From Arthrobacter sp. SLBN-100 (GTDB taxonomy: Bacteria; Actinomycetota; Actinomycetes; Actinomycetales; Micrococcaceae): DNA of 64,000 nt. The stretch is taken from contig NZ_VFMY01000001.1 in the NCBI RefSeq assembly GCF_006715305.1, positions 4,402,001 through 4,466,000 of the forward strand, in the 5' to 3' direction. Made by a program: the position numbers and the translations under genes. The notes beneath the pieces are model-generated. The model saw only the letters and a program-made list of their open reading frames with translations, made no database searches and was not told the origin of the DNA. The first letter of the stretch is position 1. Every line of letters begins with the position of its first letter. Shown here one piece after another: positions 1 through 7,984 of the stretch.

Positions 1-605
1 TGGCCTGCGCCCTCGTCGAGCTGCGTGGCCATCAGCCACTGCGAACCGTCAATAACAATCGGGTTGGCGCCCAGCTGCTCGGTGCCGGCGGCCGATTCGA
101 GCCCGAGAAGGCCACCACCGATGGTGACGGCGTTAACCTTGCGGCCCAGCTTCTCAGTCAGGCCCGTGATGGCCTCATTGATGGCCCACACGTCTTCGAG
201 CGTGCGGTAGACATGGGTGTGCTCGGCGCCGGGGATGGGCAGGCGGGCCGCGTTCGAGCCGGTGGCCACCACCAGTTCGTCGTATTCGAAGACGTTGCCG
301 GCAGCGGTTTCCACCGTCTTGGCTTCGGCATTGATCCTGGCAACCCGCTCACCGGTCTTCAGCTCCAGGGAAGGGTGGTCCCACATCGAAGCGGTCCCCA
401 AGGTGAGGTCCACGTCTTTCTCGGTGAGGGCCTTGGACAGCGCGACGCGGTCGTAAGGGAGGTGGGCTTCCTCGGTGAGGACCGTGACATGCCAGCCATC
501 GAGGCCGCGGGCATGCATCGCGTCCGCAAAACGGTGGGCCGCCGGGCCGCCGCCGGCGACGACGATGCGGCGCGGAGTCTCTGTGCTTGAAGTCTGTTCG
601 GTCAC
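1..605 (-). CDS. nirB: Nitrite reductase large subunit NirB, N-terminal part (runs off left edge)
   Basis: About 201 residues of the FAD/NAD(P)-binding half of assimilatory nitrite reductase are present; the remaining Rossmann, [2Fe-2S], and sirohaem/[4Fe-4S] regions lie outside the window. Visible are an N-terminal dinucleotide-binding GGGPAAHRF motif, the family-typical LPYDRVALSK segment, an ATGSN motif, and a second nucleotide-binding GGGLLGLE motif. I chose GTG at 605 because GAAAGG lies 7 nt upstream and a candidate -10 box (TAGTCT, 676-671) would start transcription near 664. An in-frame ATG at 668 would sit at or before that transcription start and has no ribosome site. It is divergent from nirD and preceded by a GlnR-type box. 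The protein reduces nitrite to ammonium in the cytoplasm with NAD(P)H. Confidence 0.9.
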   Translation of the reverse strand, partial: MTEQTSSTETPRRIVVAGGGPAAHRFADAMHARGLDGWHVTVLTEEAHLPYDRVALSKALTEKDVDLTLGTASMWDHPSLELKTGERVARINAEAKTVETAAGNVFEYDELVVATGSNAARLPIPGAEHTHVYRTLEDVWAINEAITGLTEKLGRKVNAVTIGGGLLGLESAAGTEQLGANPIVIDGSQWLMATQLDEGAG

Positions 606-670
606 TGATGGGCCTTTCGCATGGGCCGCAGGCAGTTTTCCCGCAGCCTTCTCTGACGAGCTGTCCATCC

Positions 671-676
671 AGACTA
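671..676 (-). promoter_or_regulatory. Candidate -10 box of the nirB promoter
   Basis: TAGTCT on the minus strand lies directly downstream (in nirB direction) of the GlnR-type box. It predicts a start near position 664 and a leader of about 60 nt carrying the GAAAGG ribosome site. Inferred from position and TANNNT form only. Confidence 0.45.
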
Positions 677-686
677 GGGAGACGCA

Positions 687-724
687 GTTTCGCTTCAGTT
701 TCCCAATTGTTTCGTCAACTTAAC
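687..724 (-). promoter_or_regulatory. GlnR-type nitrogen-control box between nirB and nirD
   Basis: Reading the minus strand, the order is GTTAA-N6-GAAAC-N6-GAAAC-N6-GAAAC with strict 11-bp spacing. This fits the actinobacterial GlnR pattern gTnAc-n6-GaAAc repeated. It lies about 10 nt upstream of the candidate nirB -10 box, a placement suited to activation of nirB, and could also serve the divergent nirD. The glnR gene itself is not in this window. Confidence 0.65.
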
Positions 725-879
725 TTCTGCATCACGGGCACGTTTCCGGCGGCGTGAGGTGTCTTTTACGCACTGGACACATTCACTGCACCCCTCTGAA
801 ACACCCGCGGCCTAGCGTGGAACACGGCCGCAGAGGCAGCCGAAGGCAAAAGAAAACACGCACAGGATGAGGAGCCAAC

Positions 880-1266
880 ATGACGGCAACACTGGAACTT
901 GGGGCACTCGCAGCAGCCACCGACGAGGCCGCACCGGGCATCACCACCGGTTGGCACCGCGTCTGCCTGGTGGACGACCTGGAACCCGCCTGGGGCGAAG
1001 CGGCCCTCGTGGCAGGACGCCAGATTGCCCTCTTCCGCACCGGCCCCGCTGAGGTTTTCGCGGTGGCCCACGAGGACCCGGCGACCGGAGCGCACGTTAT
1101 GGCCCGGGGAATCCTGGGATCACGCGGGACGCGTCCCACCGTTGCCTCGCCGCTGCACAAAGAGGTCTACGACCTCGAAACCGGCGAATGCTTCAGCACC
1201 CCGGGCCTGAGCATCGCAGCGTTTAACACCCGCGTGGTGGACGGCTTCGTCGAAATCGAGCTGTAG
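880..1266 (+). CDS. nirD: Nitrite reductase small subunit NirD
   Basis: The 128-residue protein has the Rieske-like fold family signature of NirD (WHRVCLVDDL near residue 25, SPLHKEVYDLETG near 90, and a C-terminal VDGFVEIEL). It lacks the Cys/His iron-sulphur ligands of true Rieske proteins, as is normal for NirD. It pairs with NirB for NAD(P)H-dependent nitrite reduction. GAGGAG is 7 nt upstream of the ATG. Unusually it is divergent from nirB instead of directly downstream, and it is followed by a strong hairpin, so it appears to be a single-gene transcript. Confidence 0.88.
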   Translation: MTATLELGALAAATDEAAPGITTGWHRVCLVDDLEPAWGEAALVAGRQIALFRTGPAEVFAVAHEDPATGAHVMARGILGSRGTRPTVASPLHKEVYDLETGECFSTPGLSIAAFNTRVVDGFVEIEL

Positions 1267-1289
1267 GAACGCGCAGCCAAAACCCAGGA

Positions 1290-1320
1290 AAAAAGGGTGC
1301 CCGAACGGGCGCCCTTTTCT
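1290..1320. terminator. Bidirectional rho-independent-type terminator between nirD and the mutase gene
   Basis: AAAAGGGTGCCCG-aac-(C)GGGCGCCCTTTT forms a long stem with one G:T-type mismatch and A/T tracts on both sides. It lies between two convergent genes. Confidence 0.8.
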
Positions 1321-1336
1321 GGTTTTGGAAACCCCG

Positions 1337-3103
1337 CTAAAGCCCCAGCGCCTCTCTGACGTCCCGCAGTACTTCGTCCAGCGCGGCCCGCACGGCCTGC
1401 CTGGCTTCCGGCAGTTCGGCCGCGGACCCCACGTGGTGGATCACCTCGAGGTAGCACTTGAGCTTGGGCTCTGTGCCGCTGGGCCGAATGATCACCCGGG
1501 TGAGGTCGCGGGTAATGTACAGGAGCCCGTCCGTCGGCGGAAGCTGCGCAGTCCCCTCTGCCAGGTCCGTGAAAACCTCCACTGCCGATGACCCGAAGGA
1601 TTCCGGCGGGCTGACGCGGAGCCGGTTCATCATCGCGTCCAGCAGTCCCAGGTCCGCGACCCTGATGCTGAGCTGGTCGCTGGCGTGCAGGCCATGCTGC
1701 AGGTAAAGGTCGTCCAGGGTGTCAAAGACGGTCTTCCCGTCAGCCTTCGCGGCGGCAGCGAGTTCCGCGATCAGCAGCGCCGCCGAGATGCCGTCCTTGT
1801 CCTTTACCAGTTCCGGCGCGACGCAGTAGCCCAGCGCCTCCTCGTAGCCGTACAGCAGCCCGGGCACGCGGGAAATCCACTTAAACCCGGTCAGCGTTTC
1901 CTCATGCGCATAGCCTGCAGAGGCCGCGATCCGCGCCAGCAGCCGCGAGGACACGATCGAGTTCGCGAACACGCCTTGCCTGCCTCCGCCGCCTGTGCTT
2001 CCGCCGCCTGTGCTTCCACCGGCCGCGGACAGCCGCGCCGCTATGTGGGCGCCCAGCAGGGCGCCCACTTCATCCCCCCGGAGCATGCGCCAAGCACCCG
2101 TATCCGGGTCCTTCGCCGCAACTGCCGCCCGGTCGGCGTCGGGATCATTGGCAATAACGATGTCGGCATCCAGCCGCTCAGCCGTTTCCAGGGCCAGGTC
2201 CAGTGCCCCGGGTTCCTCGGGATTCGGGAAACTGACGGTGGGGAAGTCCGGGTCCGGCTTGGCCTGTTCCGCCACCAGGGTGACGTCGGTGAAACCGGCC
2301 GCATCCAGCACGGCCAGCGCGGTTTCACCGCCGACGCCGTGCATCGGGGTGAGGACGATGCGCAAATTCCGGGCAGGAAAGTATTCGGGGAGGGCGAGCG
2401 CAGCAGTTGCCTGTTGGTATGCGGAGGCCACGGACCCGTCGAGCACGGTCCAGCCGCCGGGGGCAAGGGCAATGGATTCGAGCGGGCCTACGGCGTTGAT
2501 CCTCGCCGCGATCCCGGCGTCATAGGGTGCCACGATCTGGGCGCCGTTGCCGCTGTCCGTCACGGCATGGCGGCCCAGATAGACCTTGTAGCCGTTGTCC
2601 TGCGGGGGGTTGTGGCTGGCTGTGACCATCACGCCGCCGTCGCATTCCAAAGCCCGCACGGCGTACGCCAGCAGGGGAGTGGGCAGCGCCGACGGCATCA
2701 GGAAAGTCTCGATGCCCGCCGCCGTGAAGATCGCCGCGGTTTCCGCCGCGAAGATGTCCGAGTTATACCGCGCATCATAGCCGACGACGGCGCGTGCCCG
2801 CGTTCCCGGTGACGCCTCGCCCACCGCGCGGAGCAGAAAGTCCGCCAGCCCGGCAGCGGCGCGCCTCACCACCACACGGTTCATCCGGTTCGGCCCGGGC
2901 CCCAATGCCGCGCGGAGTCCTGCGGTACCGAACTGCAGCGGTCCGCGGAAGCTGTCTTCGAGTTCCTGGCGGGCTGCCGGTGAGCCGTCTTCCACCAGCC
3001 GGACCAGCTCAAGGAGGGATGCCGATGTTTCGGGATCCGGGTCTTGGGCAGCCCATGCACGGGCTTCATTGAGCAGGCGGAAATCGGCATCGGAGGACGT
3101 CAT
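1337..3103 (-). CDS. pmmB: Phospho-sugar mutase (PmmB/PGM2-like; likely acts on pentose or hexose phosphates)
   Basis: The 588-residue alpha-D-phosphohexomutase family protein has the phosphoserine loop TASHNPPQDNGYK (Ser163), the metal site NDPDADR, a sugar-specificity loop with GYEEALGY, and the C-terminal phosphate-binding RPSGTEPK. TASHNPPxDNGYKVY is typical of the PGM2/phosphopentomutase-like branch. The gene lies directly downstream of purine nucleoside phosphorylase on the same strand (55-nt gap), which suggests a role in ribose-1-phosphate or deoxyribose-1-phosphate use. Mycobacteria have the same deoD-pmmB pair. The open frame extends upstream into the phosphorylase gene, but ATG at 3103 gives the usual N-terminus. 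A glycine/serine-rich insert comes from a 15-bp repeat. Exact substrate is not determinable from sequence. Confidence 0.88.
   Translation of the reverse strand: MTSSDADFRLLNEARAWAAQDPDPETSASLLELVRLVEDGSPAARQELEDSFRGPLQFGTAGLRAALGPGPNRMNRVVVRRAAAGLADFLLRAVGEASPGTRARAVVGYDARYNSDIFAAETAAIFTAAGIETFLMPSALPTPLLAYAVRALECDGGVMVTASHNPPQDNGYKVYLGRHAVTDSGNGAQIVAPYDAGIAARINAVGPLESIALAPGGWTVLDGSVASAYQQATAALALPEYFPARNLRIVLTPMHGVGGETALAVLDAAGFTDVTLVAEQAKPDPDFPTVSFPNPEEPGALDLALETAERLDADIVIANDPDADRAAVAAKDPDTGAWRMLRGDEVGALLGAHIAARLSAAGGSTGGGSTGGGGRQGVFANSIVSSRLLARIAASAGYAHEETLTGFKWISRVPGLLYGYEEALGYCVAPELVKDKDGISAALLIAELAAAAKADGKTVFDTLDDLYLQHGLHASDQLSIRVADLGLLDAMMNRLRVSPPESFGSSAVEVFTDLAEGTAQLPPTDGLLYITRDLTRVIIRPSGTEPKLKCYLEVIHHVGSAAELPEARQAVRAALDEVLRDVREALGL
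1986..2015. repeat. 15-bp tandem repeat inside the mutase gene
   Basis: Two perfect copies of CCGCCGCCTGTGCTT (1986-2000, 2001-2015), with a partial third, encode a Gly/Ser/Thr-rich loop (GGSTGGGSTGGGG) inserted between conserved segments of the mutase. Likely length-variable. Confidence 0.8.
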
Positions 3104-3158
3104 GGGCACAACGCTATCGTCATTGGCCCTCGAACTCCCGCCGTCTACTGCGTGTGCC

Positions 3159-3977
3159 TTAGAGCCGGGCGATGATTTCGGCGAGCAGCTTGGAGATCCG
3201 CGGGCCCGCCGCCTGCCCTGACTCGAGGACTTCCTGGTGGCTGAGCGGCTGCGGGCTGATGCCTGCGGCGAGGTTGGTGACCAGCGAGATGCCGAACACT
3301 TCCATGCCTGCGTGCCGTCCCGCGATGGCCTCCAGGGCAGTGGACATTCCCACCAGGTCGGCGCCAATGCGCCTGGCGTACTGCACCTCTGCGGGGGTCT
3401 CGTAGTGCGGGCCGGGGAACTGCACGTAGATGCCTTCGTCCAGCGTTGCATCCACTTCGCGGGCGATTCCGCGGATCCGGGCAGAGTACAGATCTGTCAG
3501 GTCAACGAACGTGGCGCCCTCCAGCGGTGAGGCCGCGGTGAGGTTTATGTGATCACTGATCAGCACCGGAGTGCCCGGCGCCCAGTTTTCATTCAGCCCG
3601 CCGCAGCCATTGGTGAGGACCAGGGTGCTGCAGCCTGCCGCCGCCGCCGTCCTGATGCCGTGGACTACGGCGCGCACGCCCTTGCCTTCGTAGTAGTGGG
3701 TCCGGGCGCCCAGGACCAGCGCCCGCTTGCCCTCGTTGGTCAGAACGGAGCGGATGGTGCCCACATGCCCTGGCACTGCCGGGGCGTGGAAACCCGGGAC
3801 TTCCTCGGCAGACAAGGTAGCGGTGGTTTCACCGATGAGGTCGGCGGCTTCTGCCCAGCCGGAGCCGAGCACCAGGGCAACATCGTGGCTGTCAACGCCG
3901 GTTTCCTCGGCAATGTAGTCGGCGGCGGCACGCGCGGCAGCGAAGGGATCCGTGTTCAGGAAGTCTGTTGTACTCAC
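3159..3977 (-). CDS. deoD: Purine nucleoside phosphorylase
   Basis: This is a trimeric-type (PNP/MTAP family) phosphorylase that splits purine (deoxy)ribonucleosides with phosphate. Motifs are VLGSGW near the N-terminus, the phosphate-binding THYYEGKG, TNGCGGLN, the FPGPHYETPAE base-site segment and VGMSTALEA. At 272 residues it has normal family length. I chose GTG at 3977: a TACCTT -10 box lies exactly 6 nt upstream, which fits leaderless transcription. The frame is open to a GTG at 4013, but that would put the promoter box inside the gene. The mutase gene follows 55 nt downstream, and the lpdA-type gene is divergent. A perfect palindrome overlaps the start. Confidence 0.92.
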   Translation of the reverse strand: MSTTDFLNTDPFAAARAAADYIAEETGVDSHDVALVLGSGWAEAADLIGETTATLSAEEVPGFHAPAVPGHVGTIRSVLTNEGKRALVLGARTHYYEGKGVRAVVHGIRTAAAAGCSTLVLTNGCGGLNENWAPGTPVLISDHINLTAASPLEGATFVDLTDLYSARIRGIAREVDATLDEGIYVQFPGPHYETPAEVQYARRIGADLVGMSTALEAIAGRHAGMEVFGISLVTNLAAGISPQPLSHQEVLESGQAAGPRISKLLAEIIARL

Positions 3978-3985
3978 TGGTACAA
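3968..3985. promoter_or_regulatory. Palindrome TTGTAC-N6-GTACAA over the purine phosphorylase start
   Basis: Perfect 6-bp arms flank the GTG start codon and overlap the proposed TACCTT -10 box (3989-3984, minus). The position is what one expects of a repressor operator controlling the nucleoside genes. The cognate regulator is not identified. Confidence 0.45.
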
Positions 3986-4084
3986 GGTATCCCGCCGCTC
4001 CTGTCGGGCCCACCCTTTCGCGGGTTTGGCCCCAGAGAACGCTTTCTTTGGTGGTCCGGGGAGGATGCAGGAGAATGGGTTTTT

Positions 4085-5500
4085 GTGACTACGCATCCAG
4101 ATTTCAGTTCACCCCGGATCGCAATCCTGGGAGGTGGTCCGGGCGGATATGAGGCCGCCATGGTGGCCGCCTCGCTCGGAGCGCAGGTCACCATCATCGA
4201 GCGGGCCGGGCTCGGCGGATCCGCCGTGCTGACCGACGTCGTCCCGTCCAAGACCCTGATCGCCACCGCGGACCTGATGACCCGCGTTGCTGAGGCGGGC
4301 GAGCTGGGAGTTAAGTTCGACGTCGACGGCGGCGACTTTGTGCCGGTGATGCGCGCGGACCTCAAGCACATCAACGACCGCCTCCTGAACCTGGCCCGCA
4401 GCCAGTCAAAGGACATCCACGACGGCCTGGCCGCCCAGGGCGTGCGGATCCTGACCGGTTCGGGCCGGCTAACGGATAACCACACCATCGAGGTGCTGAC
4501 GGCGGAGGGCACCGAGACCGTGGAAGCGGACACGATTTTGCTGGCCGTGGGCGCCCACCCGCGTGAGCTGGCCACCGCCCGTCCTGACGGCGAGCGGATC
4601 CTGAACTGGACCCAGATCTACAACCTGGACGAACTTCCCGAGGACCTGATCGTGGTGGGCTCCGGTGTGACCGGAGCCGAATTCGCCTCCGCCTACAACG
4701 GCCTTGGCTCCAAGGTGACCCTGATTTCCAGCCGTGACCGGGTGCTTCCGGGCTCTGATGTGGACGCCGCTGTGGTGCTGGAGGAAGTGTTCGAGCGCCG
4801 CGGTGTCCGCGTCCTGTCCCGTTCACGCGCCGAGGCGGTGGAGCGGACGGACGACGGCGTGGTGGTCACCCTCAGCGACGGGTCCAAGGTCACCGGAAGC
4901 CACTGCCTGCTCTGCCTGGGCTCCATCCCCAACACTGCGGGCATTGGGCTTGAAGAAGCGGGTGTGGCGGTCAGCGAGAGCGGACACGTTAAGGTCGACG
5001 GCGTCTCCCGCACCACCGCCCCCAACATCTACGCCGCCGGCGACTGCACGGGGGTGCTGCCGCTGGCTTCCGTCGCGGCCATGCAGGGCCGCATCGCCGT
5101 TGCCCACTTCATGGGCGACGTGGTCACCCCGCTCAAGCTGCACCAAGTCGCCTCCAACATCTTCACCTCACCGGAGATCGCCAACGTGGGGGTTTCCGAG
5201 GCGGAGATCGATTCCGGCAAATACCAGGGCGACGTGGTGAAGCTTTCACTGCGCAGCAACGCCCGCGCCAAGATGCGGAACGCCAAGGACGGGTTCGTGA
5301 AGATCTTTGCGCGGAAGGGCTCCGGAACGGTGATCGGCGGGGTGGTAGTGGGTCCCAACGCGTCCGAACTGATTTTCCCCATCTCCATCGCCGTGAAGCA
5401 GAAACTGCACGTGGACGACGTCGCCAGCACCTTCACGGTGTACCCGTCGCTGACCGGATCCATTTCGGAGGCCGCACGGCGCCTGCACGTTCACCTTTAG
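4085..5500 (+). CDS. lpdA: LpdA-type NAD(P)H:quinone oxidoreductase (lipoamide dehydrogenase fold, no redox disulfide)
   Basis: The 471-residue flavoprotein of the pyridine nucleotide-disulfide reductase family has FAD motif ILGGGPGGYEAA, NAD(P) motif VVGSGVTGAEFA and FAD motif YAAGDCTG, with the C-terminal dimerisation domain. The region that carries CxxxxC in true lipoamide dehydrogenases reads GLGGSAVLTDVVPSKTL, so the active-site cysteines are absent. The same feature is known for mycobacterial LpdA (Rv3303c), which reduces quinones and lies near deoD and pmmB there as here. GTG at 4085 has AGGAG 11 nt upstream; an upstream open frame overlapping the phosphorylase gene is rejected. Divergent from deoD. 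Confidence 0.82.
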   Translation: MTTHPDFSSPRIAILGGGPGGYEAAMVAASLGAQVTIIERAGLGGSAVLTDVVPSKTLIATADLMTRVAEAGELGVKFDVDGGDFVPVMRADLKHINDRLLNLARSQSKDIHDGLAAQGVRILTGSGRLTDNHTIEVLTAEGTETVEADTILLAVGAHPRELATARPDGERILNWTQIYNLDELPEDLIVVGSGVTGAEFASAYNGLGSKVTLISSRDRVLPGSDVDAAVVLEEVFERRGVRVLSRSRAEAVERTDDGVVVTLSDGSKVTGSHCLLCLGSIPNTAGIGLEEAGVAVSESGHVKVDGVSRTTAPNIYAAGDCTGVLPLASVAAMQGRIAVAHFMGDVVTPLKLHQVASNIFTSPEIANVGVSEAEIDSGKYQGDVVKLSLRSNARAKMRNAKDGFVKIFARKGSGTVIGGVVVGPNASELIFPISIAVKQKLHVDDVASTFTVYPSLTGSISEAARRLHVHL

Positions 5501-5558
5501 GCGCGGTGCGGAAGGTCTGGACCCCTCCCGCGCCTACTGCATAAACTCCTTCAAGGAC

Positions 5559-5592
5559 CGGCCGGGAATTTCATCAGCGAATTTCCCGGCCG
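5559..5592. terminator. Inverted repeat after lpdA
   Basis: CGGCCGGGAATT and AATTTCCCGGCCG form a 12-bp stem with a roughly 9-nt loop about 60 nt after the lpdA stop. No T-tract follows, so it may be a terminator or a processing hairpin. Confidence 0.5.
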
Positions 5593-5626
5593 TCCCTGCA
5601 TCAGCCGCCAACGCAAGGAGACTCCC

Positions 5627-5905
5627 ATGGAATTGCAGGACGTCAAATGGAACGGGCAGGCGCGCGAGAAGATCCTCCTGGACGCGGACCGGGCCCTGCA
5701 GGAAGCAGTCCGTGAGGCAGCCTCCTCCCTGGCGAATGCAAACAAGGACGAGGTGTACAAGTTCCTGTTTGAAAAGCTGAAGGACCAGTTCGTCGACTTC
5801 CAGCCCGGACCGGATCTCACCAAGTACGCCGAGGCCGTGGCCAACGGGGAGTTCAACGGCGCTGCCACCGGTCCGGGCAGCACCGCGGCAGAGGCCGAAG
5901 GCTAG
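5627..5905 (+). CDS. Conserved small hypothetical protein (92 aa)
   Basis: An AAGGAG sits 7 nt before the ATG, and codon use matches genuine genes. The first 75 residues are mixed charged and aromatic (LQDVKWNGQAREKILLDADR, then YKFLFEKLKDQFVDFQPGPD) and look helical. The tail is Ala/Gly/Glu-rich. There is no signal peptide, membrane segment or recognised domain. It is followed 9 nt later by a PspC-domain gene, so the two are probably cotranscribed. Function unknown. Confidence 0.7.
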   Translation: MELQDVKWNGQAREKILLDADRALQEAVREAASSLANANKDEVYKFLFEKLKDQFVDFQPGPDLTKYAEAVANGEFNGAATGPGSTAAEAEG

Positions 5906-5914
5906 GGCCAGGCC

Positions 5915-6100
5915 ATGTCTATGGCCCTGGTGCGGCCACGCCGCGGAAAAATGATCGGTGGAGTCTGCGCCGCGCTCTCGGCCAGGTTCGGGCTCCCGAA
6001 ATTCCTGGTACGGCTTGGGTTCGTCATCTTCGGATTGGTGGGAGTTGGCGAGCTCGTGTACATCGCGCTGTGGATCCTGATCCCGAAGGCGCCGGCGTAG
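5915..6100 (+). CDS. Stand-alone PspC-domain membrane protein (61 aa)
   Basis: The signature of the PspC domain is present: RRGKMIGGVCAALSARFGLP followed by a hydrophobic segment ending YIALWILIPKAPA. It has one clear transmembrane stretch (about residues 28-57). Proteins of this domain act in phage-shock/envelope-stress responses. It begins 9 nt after the preceding small gene, with no strong ribosome site of its own, suggesting coupling. Confidence 0.82.
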   Translation: MSMALVRPRRGKMIGGVCAALSARFGLPKFLVRLGFVIFGLVGVGELVYIALWILIPKAPA

Positions 6101-6159
6101 CGCCGCCGGGCAACATGCGGGCACGAACGCCGCATGCATGGAGCCGGGCCGGCGCCCCG

Positions 6160-6198
6160 GTTCCTGCAGGGGCCGACTGCCCCCGGCCGGTTAGGAAC
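6160..6198. terminator. Hairpin between convergent genes
   Basis: GTTCCT (6160-6165) pairs with AGGAAC (6193-6198), and GGGGC pairs with GCCCC inside. It overlaps the stop codon of the minus-strand gene and follows the pspC-like gene, so it could end transcription from either side. Confidence 0.4.
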
Positions 6199-6886
6199 AG
6201 GCGTAGGGCGGGACGGCGTCCCCGGCTCTGAAGGGCTTGAACCAGTGCCCGATGCCCGGTTCGGCGGGGGTATCGTGGGCCGCAGTGTCCGGGCTTTCCG
6301 CGTACAGCGACTCACTGTCGGCATCCTCCAACAGGACTTCCTCAACCTGTGCGCGCCAGTCCTCCGGGAGGTCCAGTTCGTAGATGTCCTCGGTGATTTC
6401 CGCCTGATCGAGCAGGCACCGGACCGCCAGTTCGGCGGCGAGGCAGCCCGGGGCTATCCAGCCGCGGACCAGGGAAGCGGTGACATCCGCGGCCACCACA
6501 ATAAACTTTTGGGTGAACCTGGCATCGTAGCTGGACGCGAACCGGGGCGGCAGCGAGGACAGCACCGACGTCTTGGCTATGGCGGAGGGGGTGGCGGCAT
6601 CCAGCGTGCTGAGCGTCTCGAGATCGCGGAAAAGCTGGTCGATGAGGACGCTTGAGGAGTTCCACAGCAGGCCAGCCAGCAGATGCGTCTGACGAACAGC
6701 CTTCTGCCGCTCTTCCCGCGGGACCGCGGCCATTTCTTCCAGGTCTTCCGGGTCGAACTGGAGCCGCTGCTCCGGGGTCATGTCGTCCGGGTGGGGATCA
6801 AGGCCCAGCAGTTCCAGGCCCAGCCCGGTCAGCTTCCCGGCGTCGGCCAGCAGTTCATCAGTGATGTCGTCGTCGTCGGCGCTCAT
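6191..6886 (-). CDS. Conserved hypothetical protein, acidic, 231 aa
   Basis: No family is recognised. The protein has no signal peptide or membrane helix. The N-terminal 65 residues are strongly acidic (MSADDDDITDELLAD), followed by a probable helical core (residues 65-175) and an acidic tail. The ATG at 6886 lies 7 nt after a TAGCAT -10 box, consistent with a leaderless transcript. It is convergent with the pspC-like gene and divergent from the lipoprotein gene. Confidence 0.65.
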   Translation of the reverse strand: MSADDDDITDELLADAGKLTGLGLELLGLDPHPDDMTPEQRLQFDPEDLEEMAAVPREERQKAVRQTHLLAGLLWNSSSVLIDQLFRDLETLSTLDAATPSAIAKTSVLSSLPPRFASSYDARFTQKFIVVAADVTASLVRGWIAPGCLAAELAVRCLLDQAEITEDIYELDLPEDWRAQVEEVLLEDADSESLYAESPDTAAHDTPAEPGIGHWFKPFRAGDAVPPYACS

Positions 6887-6991
6887 GGCCCCGATGCTAC
6901 CGGCCAGCGGCCGGCTGCCCGATTCCTGTTACGCGCCGAACGGTACTTTAGACTCTGGGGCCCGGCACCGTTGCGGCGCCACACTGATGCC

Positions 6992-7984
6992 ATGAATAGC
7001 CTGCTGATTCTGATCCCCGGGGCCAAACGCAGCCTTGCCTGGATCGGGCCGGTGCATCCGTCCCGGCCTGCTATGGCCGCAGTGCTCGCACTGTTCCTCG
7101 CCGCATGCTCCCCGCCAGCGGGCCAAAACGGGCCAGCATCGCCAGACGGGTCCTCCTCCAGCACCGGCAGCCCGGCCTGCGGCCTCATCACCCCGGAAAT
7201 CGCCGCGAAGGTCGAACCCGGGCTCGTGCCTGTGGGCGAGAACAGTTCAGCCAGGCCGCCGGGAAGCAAGGCTTACCAGTGCACCTATTCCAGCAAGTCC
7301 AAGGAGGGAGGGATGACGGCCCTGTCGGTGGCGCTCACGTCCCCGGCATCAGCCGCAGACATCTCGAAAGCGAAGTCGACGTCCGACTGTTCACCCGTTA
7401 CGGGCATCGGCGACTTCGCCTGCCTGCAGTGGACGGGCTACTTCCGCGGTGAGGCCGGCGGCGCGTCCGCGAATGTCGTGCTGACGGCAGTCCGGGGCAA
7501 CGAGACCCTCGAGATGCCCTACGTGACCGGACCGCCGATGGCGGGCGGCGGAGTCCCCGACGGCGATGCGATGGCCCGGGCGCTCTCGCAGGCAGCAGTG
7601 GATGCCGGCTGGGGCAACGGCGGCCCACTCAGCGTCCCCGCGGCCCCGGCCGTCGGTGCTCCGGCCACGACCAACAACCCGGTGTGCGCCCTGGTCAGTC
7701 CCGAGGAGGTGCAGCGGGCGTTCGGTGCCAAGGCCCCACCGCAGATCCTCCCGTACGAGGTCAGTTGCCGTTACACGTTTGGTGAGCTGGGCACGCCGGG
7801 TCCGGACTCCCTGATTTTCTCGATCGAAGTCCTGAGGGGCGCAGCGTCAGCACTTGTCGGCCCTGGCGCTCGCGGCGAGCCGCTGGACGGCATCGGGGAC
7901 AGGGCGTCCTACTCCGAGACAACTGAACCCGCGGGCCCGAAGTCCCTCCGTCCGGCCGGTGACGTGCCGATCACCATGTGTTGA
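6992..7984 (+). CDS. Secreted lipoprotein with two tandem similar domains, apparently frameshifted near its end
   Basis: A long signal peptide (residues 1-38, Arg/Lys near residue 12) ends in lipobox LAAC with Cys39 as lipidation site. A Ser/Gly linker is followed by two copies of a domain starting C-[GA]-L-[IV]-[TS]-P-E (near residues 63 and 231), each with two or three Cys; the style resembles DUF3558 lipoproteins. The first copy contains VVLTAVRGNETLEM then a C-terminal helix; the second copy stops just before the equivalent segment. That segment is found intact in the next frame (see next entry). The ATG at 6992 follows a TAGACT box at 6949. An open frame runs further upstream but would overlap the divergent gene. 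Confidence 0.75.
   Translation: MNSLLILIPGAKRSLAWIGPVHPSRPAMAAVLALFLAACSPPAGQNGPASPDGSSSSTGSPACGLITPEIAAKVEPGLVPVGENSSARPPGSKAYQCTYSSKSKEGGMTALSVALTSPASAADISKAKSTSDCSPVTGIGDFACLQWTGYFRGEAGGASANVVLTAVRGNETLEMPYVTGPPMAGGGVPDGDAMARALSQAAVDAGWGNGGPLSVPAAPAVGAPATTNNPVCALVSPEEVQRAFGAKAPPQILPYEVSCRYTFGELGTPGPDSLIFSIEVLRGAASALVGPGARGEPLDGIGDRASYSETTEPAGPKSLRPAGDVPITMC

Noticed and set aside
606..668. ATG at 668 as the nirB start
   Set aside because: In frame, but it has no ribosome site and falls at or before the likely transcription start; GTG 605 has GAAAGG at good distance.
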